Positions 25,916 through 35,467 of a stretch of DNA of 64,000 nt are shown here, piece after piece. The notes beneath the pieces were generated by a model. That model was given only the letters and a program-made list of their open reading frames with translations. It did not search any database and was not told the origin of the DNA. Position 1 is the first letter of the stretch, and each line of letters opens with the position of its first letter. Source of the stretch: JADGHX01 sp963837755 (GTDB lineage: Bacteria; Pseudomonadota; Gammaproteobacteria; Steroidobacterales; Steroidobacteraceae); the NCBI GenBank assembly GCA_963837755.1, contig CAWIOP010000003.1:868001-932000 (forward strand), in the 5' to 3' direction. A program made the translations under genes and the position numbers.

Positions 25916-27403
25916 CTAGTGCGCCATGGTGGCCAGCGCTGCCGCGTCGAGATGAGCGATGGAGCGGGTATCCTGGAACGCGCGGACGCCTTCGATGCCC
26001 TGCTCGCGGCCGATGCCGGATGACTTCATGCCGCCGAACGGCGCGCGCAGGTCGAGGCGGGTGGCGCCGTGGTCGTTGACCCAGACGTAGCCGCAGACCA
26101 GCTGGCCGCCGACGCGATTGGCCGTCTTGGGGTCGGCCGTCCAGACCGAACCGCGCAAGGCCCGCCCAGTTGTCGTTCGCCATTCGGATGGCGTCCTCTT
26201 CGGTCTCGAAGGGGATGACCGGAATCACCGGGCCGAACTGCTCTTCGGTCACGACGCGCAGCGTCGAGGTCCGGATTGACGACGATGGCGGGGCGCACGA
26301 AGTTGCCGCCCTTCATGTCGCCGCCCGGCAGCTCGCCGAACTCCAGCACCTTGGCGCCGGAATCCTTCGCTTCCTTGATGAGGCTCATCGACGAAGGATC
26401 TTCTGTGCCGGTGAATGCAGCGGGCCCATCGTCGTGCCCTTGTCGAGGCCATAGCCGAGCTTGACCTTCTCCAGGCGCGCGGACAGGCCCTTGACCACTT
26501 CATCGACGCGCGAGCGGTGCACGTACAGGCGCTTGGCGTTCATGCAGATCTGGCCGGTGGTGTCGTAGATGGCGGCGAACAAGCGGTCCAGGTGCACGTC
26601 GTCGATGATCGCGTCCTGCAAGGACGATCGCCGCATCGTTGCCACCGAGCTCGAGCGTGACGCGCGTGAGGCTCTGCGACGCCATTTCCATCATCTTCTT
26701 GCCGCCGTTGACCGAGCCCGTGAAGCAGACCTTGGCGACGTCGGGGTTGCGGATCAGCGCGCTCATGTTGGCATCCGCGCCCGTGACGACGTTGAGCACG
26801 CCGGGCGGGAGCTGCTCGGCAATGCGCTGCACGATGCGGGCCGTCGCCAGCGGTGCCGTCAGCGGCGGCTTCACGATGACGGTATTGCCGGCCAGTAGCG
26901 CATGCGGCAGCGCGGCGCCCGAGGATGGCGACCGGCCAGTTGAACGGCACGATGATCGTGACCACGCCCAGCGGCTGGTAGGCCACTGTGGTCTGGACCG
27001 GAATGGCACCGGGAATGGGGGGCAGCACCTTCGCGGCGTTCACTTCGTCGGCGTGACTCAGGGCGAGCTTCCAGCGCAGCTCCAGGACCAGGGAATCGAC
27101 CCAGGCTTCCATACGGATCTTGCCGTTCTCCTGCGACAGGATGGCGGCGTCGTCATCGCGGTTCTCGGCAATCCCCGCGAGCGCCGCCAGCATCTTCTCG
27201 GCGCGCTGCTGCGGAGAGAGGGCGGCCCAGGCCGGGTACGCGGCCTTCGCGGCCGCGACGGCATCGCTGACATCCTGCGTGGTGGCCGCGGCGGCATACC
27301 CAACGACGACACCCGGCTTGGCGGGATCGGCAATCGCCATCTTGTCCGCGGTCTGGCGTTCTTTGCCGCCGATATACAAAGAAGTGGAAACGGAAATTGA
27401 CAC
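25916..27403 (-). pseudogene. Aldehyde dehydrogenase with about five frameshifts
   Basis: NAD(P)-dependent aldehyde dehydrogenase superfamily, full length in sequence but spread over all three minus frames. Recognisable in order: PAKPGVVVGYAAAAT, QPLGVVTIIVPFNWPVAI, GNTVIVKPPLTAPL, VCFTGSVNGGKKMM, the catalytic Glu segment TLELGGNDAAIV, the catalytic Cys segment GQICMNAKRLYVHR, EEQFGPVIPVIPF and the end PFGGMKSSGIGREQGIEG. Shifts fall near 26920, 26630, 26395, 26255 and 26155. Each is a one- or two-base event, so either this gene is decaying or the assembly is poor here. Not functional as read. Confidence 0.85.
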
Positions 27404-27526
27404 GACTCGCTACCTCTCTATGTCTTGCTTCAGCGGCGCCCGCAATCGCGGCAGTTCGGGTCGCCGCGCGCCATTGTAGTCGCGCTCGCGCCCGTCGTGC
27501 TGATGCACAGGCGGATACAGTCCGTT

Positions 27527-27855
27527 GGATGGAACGCAGGCGTTGCGGTGTCAGACGGCTCATGACGCCCTTTTGACATGGGAGTTCGAGAGCGAACGAT
27601 TGACGCGCACGACGGCAGCAGGGAGTGCGGGGAGGGGTCCGATTCAGCGCATATAGAAGAGTAGGGCTACCCGTTGAGTTACCCACACGCGCGGCGGTCT
27701 GCACGCCGTGCGCGGTTTCGCGCACAATGGCGCCCCGTTGCGGGACAAGGGTTTACGGCGCGCCGCGTGTCCAACGCGTGCGACCGGCGCACCTTCGAGT
27801 CCTTCGCAGCTGCCGCAAAGAGATGTAAGTGACTGAAGAGAAAGAAAATTATAGG
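27527..27855. mobile_element. Integrase-start remnant and island end (duplicate of 63343-63674)
   Basis: On the minus strand an ATG at 27563 gives MSRLTPQRLRS, the same first residues as the intact integrase (MSRLTTQRLRS); the frame then leaves the integrase sequence. The 300 bases to its right match the DNA upstream of the intact integrase gene (GTTGCGGGACAAGGGTTTAC, AGATGTAAGTGACTGAAGAG in both). Two arm-type repeats, GCTACCC at 27666 and GTTACCC at 27678, are 12 bases apart. A deletion removed all but the start of this integrase. Confidence 0.8.
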
Positions 27856-27950
27856 TTGGAGCCCGGGAGAGACTCTAACCTGACTCGTAAGTCATTGTTC
27901 ACTCTGCATTCCTTCGCCGACAACAACGTGAGTTACCCGCAGATCTACCC
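27856..27950. mobile_element. Island junction 2 with tRNA-derived core
   Basis: GCCCGGGAGAGACTCTAACC is the reverse complement of a tRNA 3' end (one change from junction 4). It is followed by the shared island end CGTAAGTCATTGTTCAC, GCATTCCTTCGCCGA and repeats GTTACCC (27930) and TCTACCC (27942), 12 bases apart. Confidence 0.75.
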
Positions 27951-28168
27951 ACAGCCGATTCTTTGGGGTCGCGGGAGCCAGATGGCTAGATTTTTGCCCG
28001 AGACACTGAGGGTGCCTGCGCGATCAAATGACACCGTACGAGCGACTCGCTCGCGCCGTCGCTAAAGCTGCACGACCACTCGTCGGAGATCTCGATCCCG
28101 CGCGGCCCGAACTCCACCTACTGTGGCAGGCGGTTCCGGACGGGCGGGGCGCGCTCGCACGCATCACT

Positions 28169-28200
28169 GCCACACCCGCACATGGCTGTGCGGGTGTGGC
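28169..28200 (-). terminator. Long perfect hairpin after the PhoX-like gene
   Basis: GCCACACCCGCACA / TGTGCGGGTGTGGC, 14-bp stem with loop TGGC, ten bases beyond the stop codon. No strong T-run, but its place and perfection fit a terminator. Confidence 0.65.
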
Positions 28201-28210
28201 CCGATATTTC

Positions 28211-29605
28211 TCAATCGTTGTCGCCATGATGGCGCGGAATCGTGATCTCGATCGTCCGATCATTGCCGCTCGCCGGATGCTGAATGTTGACCCAGGCGCG
28301 ACGCTTGTCGCTAGGGTCGAAGTACAGGCCCGTGAACTCGGATCCCAGCGTGCCGTTGGAGGCCCAGCGCGCCAGGCCTTCACCCGCATCCTTCAAATCG
28401 CCGTCGCGATTCAGGTCCTTGGCGAACCAGATGTCATCATCGATGCCGCCGCCGCGGTCCTCGATGATGTAGATGTTCCCTTCGTGGTCGATGGCCAGGT
28501 TGTCCGGGCTCGCCAGAGCGCTGCCCACCGCGGCACCCGTGGCAAGGTCGATGGTGTTTCTGTCAGCGAACACCGAGATGACGTCGTTCTTCAGATCCAG
28601 GCGATAGACCTCGTTCGTCGTCGTCGTGGTCATGTACAGATACTGCTTGCCACGAATCGTCTGGATCTGCAGGTCCTCGGGACGCTGATAGTCCGTGCCC
28701 TTGAACTGCGGCAGATTGGTCGTGTTGCGTGCGTCGACCGAAGTGACACCGTTCGAATCCGTCACCGTCACGGCGCCGGCAAGCGCGGCACCTTTGGCGT
28801 CCGTGAAAGGAACCCACGTATACGCACCCGTTGCGTTAGGCGTGTTGCCATCGCCCACTCGCAGAACGAACGTGCGGCCGGCTGCAAAGTAGTCCGCCTT
28901 GCCTTCCTTGACCTTCTCGAACCTCGCGGCCGGGGTGTACTTGTACACCGAGCCGCCATTCAACTCGTCGATGAAATACATGTTGCCGGCGCTATCGAAC
29001 TGGATGCCTTCGTGGGAAGTGCGCGGGATCACGTTCTGGTGCACGAAGCGTGCACCGTCATTGCTCGCCGTCGTGAGCGGGTTGGTGATGCCCGGAGCGC
29101 GCGTCGGGTTCTTCAGCTCGAACAGGCGGCCGTAGGGCAGCACCACGTTGGCATCCCAGGCTTCCTCGCCCGTGATCAGCGTGCCCCATGGAGTCCAGAA
29201 AGAAGGGTCGAAGGCGACGTGCTGCAGGGGAGCGGGGCTTTGCCAGATGGTCTCGGTGCGGCCCGACCACAGGTCGTGACGCTGCACGCCCGCTTGGTCC
29301 GTCTCGAACACGGTGAAGAGGTAGCGGCCTGCATGACGGCCGGTCTCGTTGAGGGTGTTCATGTCCCAGTTGCCACTGTTGGGCTTGTCGGCCGCCAATT
29401 GAGTCGTCCGGTCCGCGATAGAGCGCTGGCGGAAGATCGGATTGCCGAAGGTGATCGGGGCGGCCTCATCGGCGGTCGCGGGGGCGGAACTCACGAGCGG
29501 CGTGAAATCCGAGAATTTGGTACCGCCGTTGGCGAAAGCGGCCGTACAGGCGAGGAGCAGCCCACCAGCGGTGGCCAGCCTCGCGCAATTCGATGACATT
29601 TTCAT
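28211..29605 (-). CDS. PhoX/DUF839-family secreted protein (alkaline phosphatase-like)
   Basis: A 464-residue exported protein with a Sec signal (LATAGGLLLACTAAFANG). It has the beta-propeller-like layout of DUF839/PhoX proteins: SGNWDMNTLNETGRHAGRYL, GTLITGEEAWDANVV, SHEGIQFDSAGNMYFIDE, DNLAIDHEGNIYIIEDRGGG and EFTGLYFDPSDKRRAWVNIQH. PhoX enzymes are calcium/iron phosphatases; this branch may be a phosphatase or a propeller protein of unknown substrate. AAAGGTGCGC lies ahead of the ATG at 29605. A strong hairpin follows it. It is monocistronic and has full length. Confidence 0.8.
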   Translation of the reverse strand: MKMSSNCARLATAGGLLLACTAAFANGGTKFSDFTPLVSSAPATADEAAPITFGNPIFRQRSIADRTTQLAADKPNSGNWDMNTLNETGRHAGRYLFTVFETDQAGVQRHDLWSGRTETIWQSPAPLQHVAFDPSFWTPWGTLITGEEAWDANVVLPYGRLFELKNPTRAPGITNPLTTASNDGARFVHQNVIPRTSHEGIQFDSAGNMYFIDELNGGSVYKYTPAARFEKVKEGKADYFAAGRTFVLRVGDGNTPNATGAYTWVPFTDAKGAALAGAVTVTDSNGVTSVDARNTTNLPQFKGTDYQRPEDLQIQTIRGKQYLYMTTTTTNEVYRLDLKNDVISVFADRNTIDLATGAAVGSALASPDNLAIDHEGNIYIIEDRGGGIDDDIWFAKDLNRDGDLKDAGEGLARWASNGTLGSEFTGLYFDPSDKRRAWVNIQHPASGNDRTIEITIPRHHGDND

Positions 29606-29839
29606 AGGTGCGCACCTTTTTGAATTGGTTCGGAACAGGTTCATTGCGTCCCCGCAGCACGGTGTGCGGACGGAGCCCGATGAACTCCGGCGCAGTGTTC
29701 CTGGCGAGTGTTACGTCTTGATCTGCTAACGATTACGATTGCGCGAGAGCGAGCGGCCGCGAGTGAGGCTGCTTCGGGTGCCAGCCCGTCACCAGACCTT
29801 CATTGATCGCCCTTAAGCTCCGGCAAGGAGCTTGTTGGT

Positions 29840-29938
29840 CATGCATCACAGCGTTCCGGACCGCATCGTCTCGATGACCCCGCGGGCGGAGGCGCCCGAG
29901 CTGAGCGGTTTCGCGCGGTTCTTCTTCGAAGCCGTATG
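29840..29938 (+). CDS. Possible 32-residue upstream ORF
   Basis: ATG at 29840 gives MHHSVPDRIVS...ARFFFEAV and its TGA overlaps the next ATG. It could be a coupled leader or a gene-end fragment. A small hairpin (AAGCTCC-n5-GGAGCTT, 29816-29834) precedes it. Weak support. Confidence 0.3.
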
Positions 29939-30217
29939 AGCTACCCCTTCAAATGCCCGGCCTGCGGGTTCCGCATCTTCAACAGGAGATTGAAACGGTG
30001 CGAGAAGTGCAGCGCTGCGCTGCCCGCGGAGTTTCAGTACACGGCGAATGAGCTCGCAAAGATCGAGGCCGAACGTAGCGAGAACGAGGCAAGTGTCAGG
30101 CGCATGCGAGAACGACGTGATCGTGCTTGCGACACCAGTTGGGGAGGCGAAGCAGGAGCAGGCTTCTCGTTACCGGACGGCTGTGACGGCGGTGGAGATG
30201 GAGGGGGCGGCGACTGA
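29936..30217 (+). CDS. Small zinc-ribbon protein
   Basis: A 93-residue protein with two CxxC pairs, YPFKCPACGFRIFNRRLKRCEKC, a treble-clef or zinc-ribbon fold, then a helical segment (ANELAKIEAERSENEASVRRMRERR). The glycine-aspartate tail (DGGGDGGGGD) is unusual and may be due to loss of the original end. Similar short zinc-ribbon proteins are conserved in Xanthomonadales and relatives without known function. Confidence 0.65.
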   Translation: MSYPFKCPACGFRIFNRRLKRCEKCSAALPAEFQYTANELAKIEAERSENEASVRRMRERRDRACDTSWGGEAGAGFSLPDGCDGGGDGGGGD

Positions 30218-30305
30218 AGCGAACACAGGGTGTGGCCGCCAGTATTTGCGCTTGCATTGGATGATGGCGAGGCCAACAGTTTTCCGCACAGCGGTGCCGT
30301 CACCG

Positions 30306-30860
30306 TCAGGCGCCGAACTCGGTGGCCAGGCGCAGCGAACGTAGCATCGCGCTCTTCTTTGACTGGTGAGCGTCCATGCGTTTCAGTATGTCGTCGAGAG
30401 CGAGAATCTCCTCCTGGGCCTCGGCCAGGCGTTCGTAGCCACACGCAACGGCCAGATCCCCACGCGCGATCATCACACCCACGCGCTCGTGTCGCATGGC
30501 GGCGAGCAGCAGGGCGGGTAGCCGCGCGAACGCGCGCTGAGTCTCGCTCCTCGATGAGCTCGCGGACGTCGGATTCGCGGTTCACGAACGACAGCCCGAC
30601 GAGATCCGCATGCTGGACCATGAACTCGAGATCGGCTTTGTCCTTAGCCGTGAGGGCGGGAAGCTCGAGCTTGCTGTCCGGCAGGTAGATGCCTTTGTCA
30701 GCCTTGGGGATCCCGCCCCGCGGCGGGGTCTGGCGTACGCGCACCCGAATATCGTGCGGCGAGACGGACTCGGCGACGCCGGTGATCTTCCCGTCGTCGA
30801 AGCACACGCGCTCGCCGGCCTGCACCTGGGCGAACACCTGACTGCCTGCTGCAATTCCAG
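30306..30860 (-). pseudogene. Pyruvate kinase-like gene with internal deletions, joined to a signal-peptide remnant
   Basis: Pieces in order: VCFDDGKITGVAE, KGIYLPDSKLELPALTAKDKADL, VQHADLVGLSFVN; then in another frame GVMIARGDLAVACGYERLAEAQEEIL fused directly to LDDILKRMDAHQSKK, skipping at least 60 residues. These belong to the large pyruvate kinase-like proteins that end with a DAHQxKK tail. N-terminal half missing. Immediately upstream, to about 30975, a different frame encodes a signal peptide and SVEQQLLELQQAV, the start of another, lost, exported protein. Both are relics. Confidence 0.7.
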
Positions 30861-30996
30861 AAGCTGCTGCTCGACGGAGCGCGGATCCGCGGCCCACGCC
30901 GGCGAAGTGCTCGCCGCGATCGCGATCGACGCGAGCGCAATACGACAAACGGACGGCCCGGCCACGAGGGTCACGGCACCGCCAGTCCGGCGTGCG

Positions 30997-31545
30997 CTAC
31001 TGCGCGGAGCGCGCAGGCAATTGCGCGAAGATCGCGGCCACCGCACGATCTATCGCAGGCTTCGGGTCCTTCAGCTTCTTCTCCGTCACCTGACCCACCG
31101 CGGCGCCCGCCCAGACGAGGCGATTCTGAGCCCGATCGACGAGGTCAATGTTGAGCGTGCCTTCAGTGAAGCTGCGGACTTCGTTCCCATAGGCCATGCC
31201 GCCCCACGTATAGCCGCGTCGCCATCCGTAGTATCCGGTCGGCGTGGACGTCACTTCCAGTCTCTCTCTCGTGAGCACGTGGAAGTTGACGAGTAGATCC
31301 GGCTGATCGGAGCGTTTGTAGCCGTGGGCCTCCAGCTCGCGCGAAGTGGCCTCCTGCAGGTCCTGAGTCAGAAGCGTCGTGTAACCGCGATCCGCGGGGT
31401 AGAAGCCGTAGGTGCGGTACGCGTTCGGCTGGAAATCAGCAGACGCATGCGTGCGCACCGTCGGTCCGCTCGCGCAGGCGGCGAAGCCAGTCAGCGTCAC
31501 GATCGCCGCTGTGAGCACACGTGCATACAGAGTGATGGGACGCAT
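30997..31545 (-). CDS. DUF4136 lipoprotein
   Basis: A 182-residue lipoprotein: signal peptide with lipobox GFAAC (C24), then DUF4136 (FQPNAYRTYGFYPADRG, ELEAHGYKRSDQPDLLVNFHV, GTLNIDLVDRAQNRLVWAGAAVG), a family of periplasmic or outer-membrane lipoproteins of unknown function that often sits with other envelope genes. Length is normal. ATG at 31545 follows GGAGGTTGACC, a strong ribosome site. It is divergent from the outer-membrane protein gene at 31820. Confidence 0.88.
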   Translation of the reverse strand: MRPITLYARVLTAAIVTLTGFAACASGPTVRTHASADFQPNAYRTYGFYPADRGYTTLLTQDLQEATSRELEAHGYKRSDQPDLLVNFHVLTRERLEVTSTPTGYYGWRRGYTWGGMAYGNEVRSFTEGTLNIDLVDRAQNRLVWAGAAVGQVTEKKLKDPKPAIDRAVAAIFAQLPARSAQ

Positions 31546-31819
31546 GGTCAACCTCCAGGAGACAAGGCCGCAGAAGTGCAGTTCGTGAGCAGTGGGCGAG
31601 ACGGCTGCGGCACTCAATGCGGTGATACCGGTTTGCCCTCGCTGCATCGTCGCCGAGGTCGAGATTGACGATCTATCGAGAATTCGCACGTCGGCGTGCA
31701 TGCCCTGCGCTGCGGGCGCGTGTGACCGTGCGTTATTTCGATAGTTGCGCCCCAGGCAGGCACGGATTATCCGAGCCTCGGTAACCGTGGGGCACCCACG
31801 CACGAGAGCAGGAGCACTC

Positions 31820-32599
31820 ATGAGCAAGAGCATGCACGCGCTTGTAGCAGCACTCGTTGCGACGCTCGCGTCGACGACACTGGCGGTGCCGGCAGAGGCG
31901 CAAAGCGCGGACCAGGCGTCGGTGAGTGCGTACCGTCGCAACTGGAAGCTCGAGATCACTCCGTATCTGTGGGCGATGGGCGTGAGTGCGGACGTGACGG
32001 CCGGCAACCAGAAGGTGAGAGTCGACAAGAACTTCAGCGACATCTTCAAGGTGATCGATCTTGGCGGCAGCGCGCTCGCCGTCGCCCAGCTCAATCGTTT
32101 CGTCGTCCTGGCGCAGCTCGATTACGCATCGATGGATACGGACAAGCTCGACAGCCCGCCGGCGCACGGGCGTTTTCAATCCGATTCGCTCATCTCCACT
32201 CTGGGCGTCGGCTGGCAATTCGGCAGGCCGGGCGGCGCTACCTATGACGTCCTCATCGGCGCGCGCAATCTCTCCCTCGACAATACCCTGACGCTCGATG
32301 GCATCGGCAGATTCAAAGGCAAGAGGGACTTCACCGATCCGCTCCTGATCGTGAGGCCGAGCTGGCCGCTCGGAAGGCGCTGGCGGTTCAACCCGACGCT
32401 CGCGTACGGCACAGGTGGCGACTCCGTGAGAACCTGGGATCTGCAACCGCAGGTCCAGTTCCAGATTACGGATCGATTGGCGGCCCGTTTCGGTTACCGG
32501 CGCCTGTACAGCGACGTCAAATCCGAGAGAGGGATCGCGAGGTTCGACGGCGCATTCCACGGCCTGATCCTCGGCATCGGCGGCACGTTCGGCGGCTGA
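31820..32599 (+). CDS. Outer-membrane beta-barrel protein
   Basis: A 259-residue protein with a Sec signal (cleavage after AEA). The mature part alternates hydrophobic and polar residues in strands (WKLEITPYLWAMGVSADV, TYDVLIGARNLSLDN, QFQITDRLAARFGYRRLYSDV, GLILGIGGTF) and ends in F-G-G, like small outer-membrane barrels of 8-12 strands. The LEITPYLWAMG start is typical of a family of predicted outer-membrane proteins of unknown function. AGGAGCACTC lies before the start. Confidence 0.8.
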   Translation: MSKSMHALVAALVATLASTTLAVPAEAQSADQASVSAYRRNWKLEITPYLWAMGVSADVTAGNQKVRVDKNFSDIFKVIDLGGSALAVAQLNRFVVLAQLDYASMDTDKLDSPPAHGRFQSDSLISTLGVGWQFGRPGGATYDVLIGARNLSLDNTLTLDGIGRFKGKRDFTDPLLIVRPSWPLGRRWRFNPTLAYGTGGDSVRTWDLQPQVQFQITDRLAARFGYRRLYSDVKSERGIARFDGAFHGLILGIGGTFGG

Positions 32600-32694
32600 C
32601 GGCGGCGCGGTCTGCGGTTTCTTGATATCCGTTCATCCGGCCTGGTGCGAGCATCGGCGCGCAAGGAACTCGAGACCCACAGCAGGTAGTGAAC

Positions 32695-33450
32695 ATGAAC
32701 GCCGCGGCAAAGAGCCTCCTCTGCGCAGCCGCTCTGTTCGCCGCGCTCGCGCCGGCGACCACCCGCGCGCAGAGCCCCGAAGGAGCCTTTCTTGGCGACT
32801 ACTCGAAGCTGCAGCCCGCAAGGGACAATCCGTTTGACGAGGTCTATCTCTCACCGAAGGTGCTCCAGCGTTCCACGCAGTACACGGCGGTGATGGTCGA
32901 TCAGCCGGAGCTCTTCATTCATCCGGACTCGAAGTACAAGGGCATCAAGCCCGATGACATGAAAGTCATCGCCGAGGGCCTGCGCCAGAAGGTGACGGAT
33001 GAGCTGAAGGGAGCATATGAGGTCGTCGACAAGCCTGGACCGAACGTGCTCTACCTGCGGCTCGCGGTCGGCGACCTGATGCTGCAGAAGAAGAAGCGTC
33101 CGATCCTCGCGTACACACCCGTCGGAGCGCTCGTGTACGGCGCGAAAAAACTGGCGAGCGAGGTGACCAGCAACGTGAATCTCACGAACATGAAGGTCGA
33201 GGGTGAAGTCCTCGACAGCGTGACCAGCGAGCAGTTCGGGGCATTCACTTCGAGCCGGGGAAGTCTGAGCGTCGCGGCGGGTGACACACAGAAGCCGATC
33301 TCGTGGGATGAGCTCGAGAACCTTTTCGGCATCGTCGGAAAGCGAGTGCGCTGCCGGTTGGACAACTCGCGCTTACCGGAATCGGAGTGGCGCAAGTGCG
33401 GTGAAATCGGTCTGAGCACGACGACACCTGCGAAACCGGGCGCACGCTGA
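32695..33450 (+). CDS. DUF3313 exported protein
   Basis: A 251-residue protein with a signal peptide (cleaved after TTRA or RAQ). DUF3313 features: FLGDYSKLQPA at the mature start, FIHPDSKYKGIKPDDM, LYLRLAVGDLML and WDELENLFGIVGKRVRCRLD. Most relatives are lipoproteins; no lipobox Cys is visible here. Function unknown; expressed with other envelope genes. It is 95 bases after the barrel gene and 21 bases before the glycine-zipper gene, so the three may form an operon. Confidence 0.85.
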   Translation: MNAAAKSLLCAAALFAALAPATTRAQSPEGAFLGDYSKLQPARDNPFDEVYLSPKVLQRSTQYTAVMVDQPELFIHPDSKYKGIKPDDMKVIAEGLRQKVTDELKGAYEVVDKPGPNVLYLRLAVGDLMLQKKKRPILAYTPVGALVYGAKKLASEVTSNVNLTNMKVEGEVLDSVTSEQFGAFTSSRGSLSVAAGDTQKPISWDELENLFGIVGKRVRCRLDNSRLPESEWRKCGEIGLSTTTPAKPGAR

Positions 33451-33471
33451 GAGCGGCCGGAGACGACGACC

Positions 33472-34047
33472 ATGAGAACGACAAAGTGCTGGACACGCGG
33501 GTTGCTCGCCGTGCTCCTGTCCATCGAGGCGAGCGCATCGTTCGCGCAGACCACTACGGCGCCCCCGAAGTCCCTGGCGGCATCGGCTGGAGTGATGGCC
33601 TACCCGACCAAAGGGCAGAAACCGGATCAGCAGACGAAGGACGAGGCGGAGTGCTTCAACTGGGCCAAACAGCAATCCGGTTACGATCCGATGCAGCCGC
33701 CGAAGACAACGGCGCCAACGCAGCCGTCGCAGACCGCGCAGCAGGGCACGCCGCCGCCGGCCGACGGAATGCGTGCGCGTGGCGCTCTGAGAGGAGCGGC
33801 GGGAGGCGCCATCATCGGCGAAGTGGCAGGCAACGACGCCGGCAAAGGCGCGGCGATCGGCGCCACGGCCGGGGCGATGGCCGGCGGCCGAAGGAGCCGT
33901 ATGGCGCAATCTCAGGAGCAGCAGCAGGAGGCGCAGCAGAAGCAGGCCAGCGCTGCGCAGGCGCAGGCCGCAGAGCAGGCCATGAAGGACGCCTTCAAGC
34001 GCGGCATGTCGGTCTGTCTCGAAGTGCGCGGCTACAGCGTGAAATAG
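33472..34047 (+). CDS. Glycine-zipper envelope protein
   Basis: A 191-residue exported protein with a signal peptide (cleaved after SFA). The centre has a glycine-zipper membrane segment (GALRGAAGGAIIGEVAGNDAGKGAAIGATAGAMAG, about 103-136), as in YMGG/Rick_17kDa-like proteins. A Gln/Ala-rich coiled-coil follows (QEQQQEAQQKQASAAQ), then a C-terminal MKDAFKRGMSVCLEVRGYSVK motif that recurs in such proteins. Probably inner- or outer-membrane associated. Function unknown. Confidence 0.8.
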   Translation: MRTTKCWTRGLLAVLLSIEASASFAQTTTAPPKSLAASAGVMAYPTKGQKPDQQTKDEAECFNWAKQQSGYDPMQPPKTTAPTQPSQTAQQGTPPPADGMRARGALRGAAGGAIIGEVAGNDAGKGAAIGATAGAMAGGRRSRMAQSQEQQQEAQQKQASAAQAQAAEQAMKDAFKRGMSVCLEVRGYSVK

Positions 34048-34144
34048 CCTGCGAGCGGCTGTGCCAACCCGACGTTCGCGGATACCGGCAGTGAAACCTG
34101 CGAGGCATCCGGTGCGACGCTGCTCGAGGATCCTCCCGACGCTC

Positions 34145-35456
34145 ATGGCGCTTTCGGCCACACTTGCCGCAGGCGTACCTCCTGCGGGTAGTGCAACCCC
34201 GCCTGCCGGAGCCGCGCGGAACCGGATCGGCCTGGTTTTCGGCGGGGGCGGCGCCCGCGGTGTGGCTCACGTGGGCGTGCTGCGGGTCGGTCAAGGCGCA
34301 GCTCGCCCGCTACAGCCTTGCTCCGGAGGCGTACGCCGCGTGGCGTGCCGGAGTCGGGCAGGCCATGGCGGCGGGCCGCGGCAAGGCCGTTCCGATTGCT
34401 GAAATTCGCGTGGAGGGTCTCGTGCGCACGAATCCGAACATCGTGCGACGTCTGATCCGCAGCCGCGTGGGCCAGCCCATCGATGAGGCTCAGGTCGTCG
34501 CGGACGCGCAGCGTATCTTCGCACGGGGCGACTATGAGAAAGTCGACTACAACGTGACCGACTCGGAGAACGGGCGCGTGCTCGAGTTCCTGCCACTCGA
34601 GAAACCGTGGGGGCCGGACTACCTGCGCTTCGATCTCGGATTGATGTCGTCGGCTGCGGGAGATACCGGCTTTGTATTGCGCGCCGACTATGCGCGTACG
34701 TGGATCAATGCTCTGGGGGCGCGCTGGAACAATACGTTGCAGCTCGGGCGTACGGCGCTTCTCGAGACGAGCCTCTTCCAGCCGCTCGATCTGAGGCAGC
34801 GGTTCTTCGTCGAACCTGGACTGCGCTTCAGTCGGGAGCAGCAGGATCTGTATCGCGGCGAGGACCGTGTCGCCCGGTATGAACGGACCCTGCGCGAGGC
34901 CTCCCTGGCCATGGGTGAAGCGTTCGGCACCTGGGGTGAGCTGCGCGTGGGCCTCCGGCGGGCGCAGGGGGACTATCTCGCGAAGACCGGAACGGTGCTC
35001 TTGCCGGAGCTCCGAAACGTCGTCATCGGGGGCTTCACCTCGCGTTTCACCTTCGACACGCGCGACTCGCCGTTCATACCGACCCATGGCGCATACGTTC
35101 ATGTCGATCTTTACGCCGCGACAGCGGCGCTCGGCTCGCAGGATTCGTATCACCGCGCGCAGCTCTTCGCACAGACGGCGCGGCGGCTGGGCGCCGTCGG
35201 ACGCATCGCATACCTGCGGAAGCTCACCGACCTGCAGACACTGCTCGGTCAGGCGCTCTATGCGGGAGCGACGCTCGAGGCCGGAAACATGTACGACCGC
35301 ATCGACCGCGCCAGCGCGCGCGGAGTGATTCTCGGCTCGAGTGTGTTCTTCGCCGGACGTACGCCGCTCGGTCCGTTGCTGCTCTCTTTGGGCTACGCCG
35401 AGGGAGGGCACACCGCGTTTTTCCTGCAGATCGGTCGGCCTCTCGTGGAACGCTGA
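34145..35456 (+). pseudogene. Patatin-BamA fusion protein with the catalytic domain deleted
   Basis: The start (MALSATLAAG signal, then RIGLVFGGGGARGVAHVGVLR) is a patatin phospholipase with its oxyanion hole. Right after VGVLR the frame breaks. The continuation in another frame (LARYSLAPEAYAAW, IRVEGLVRTNPNIV) is the linker, POTRA and a complete 16-strand BamA-like barrel ending GYAEGGHTAFFLQIGRPL. About 250 residues, with the GASAG nucleophile and the catalytic Asp, are gone. Intact patatin-barrel proteins (PlpD type) are about 730-750 residues. The barrel frame alone lacks an export signal. Confidence 0.8.
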
Positions 35457-35467
35457 TGCCTCAAAGC

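Noticed and set aside
28028..29596. Long open frame on the plus strand, 522 codons
   Set aside because: It lies antisense to the PhoX-like gene, is rich in Arg and Val without domain signatures, and reflects high-GC codon bias.
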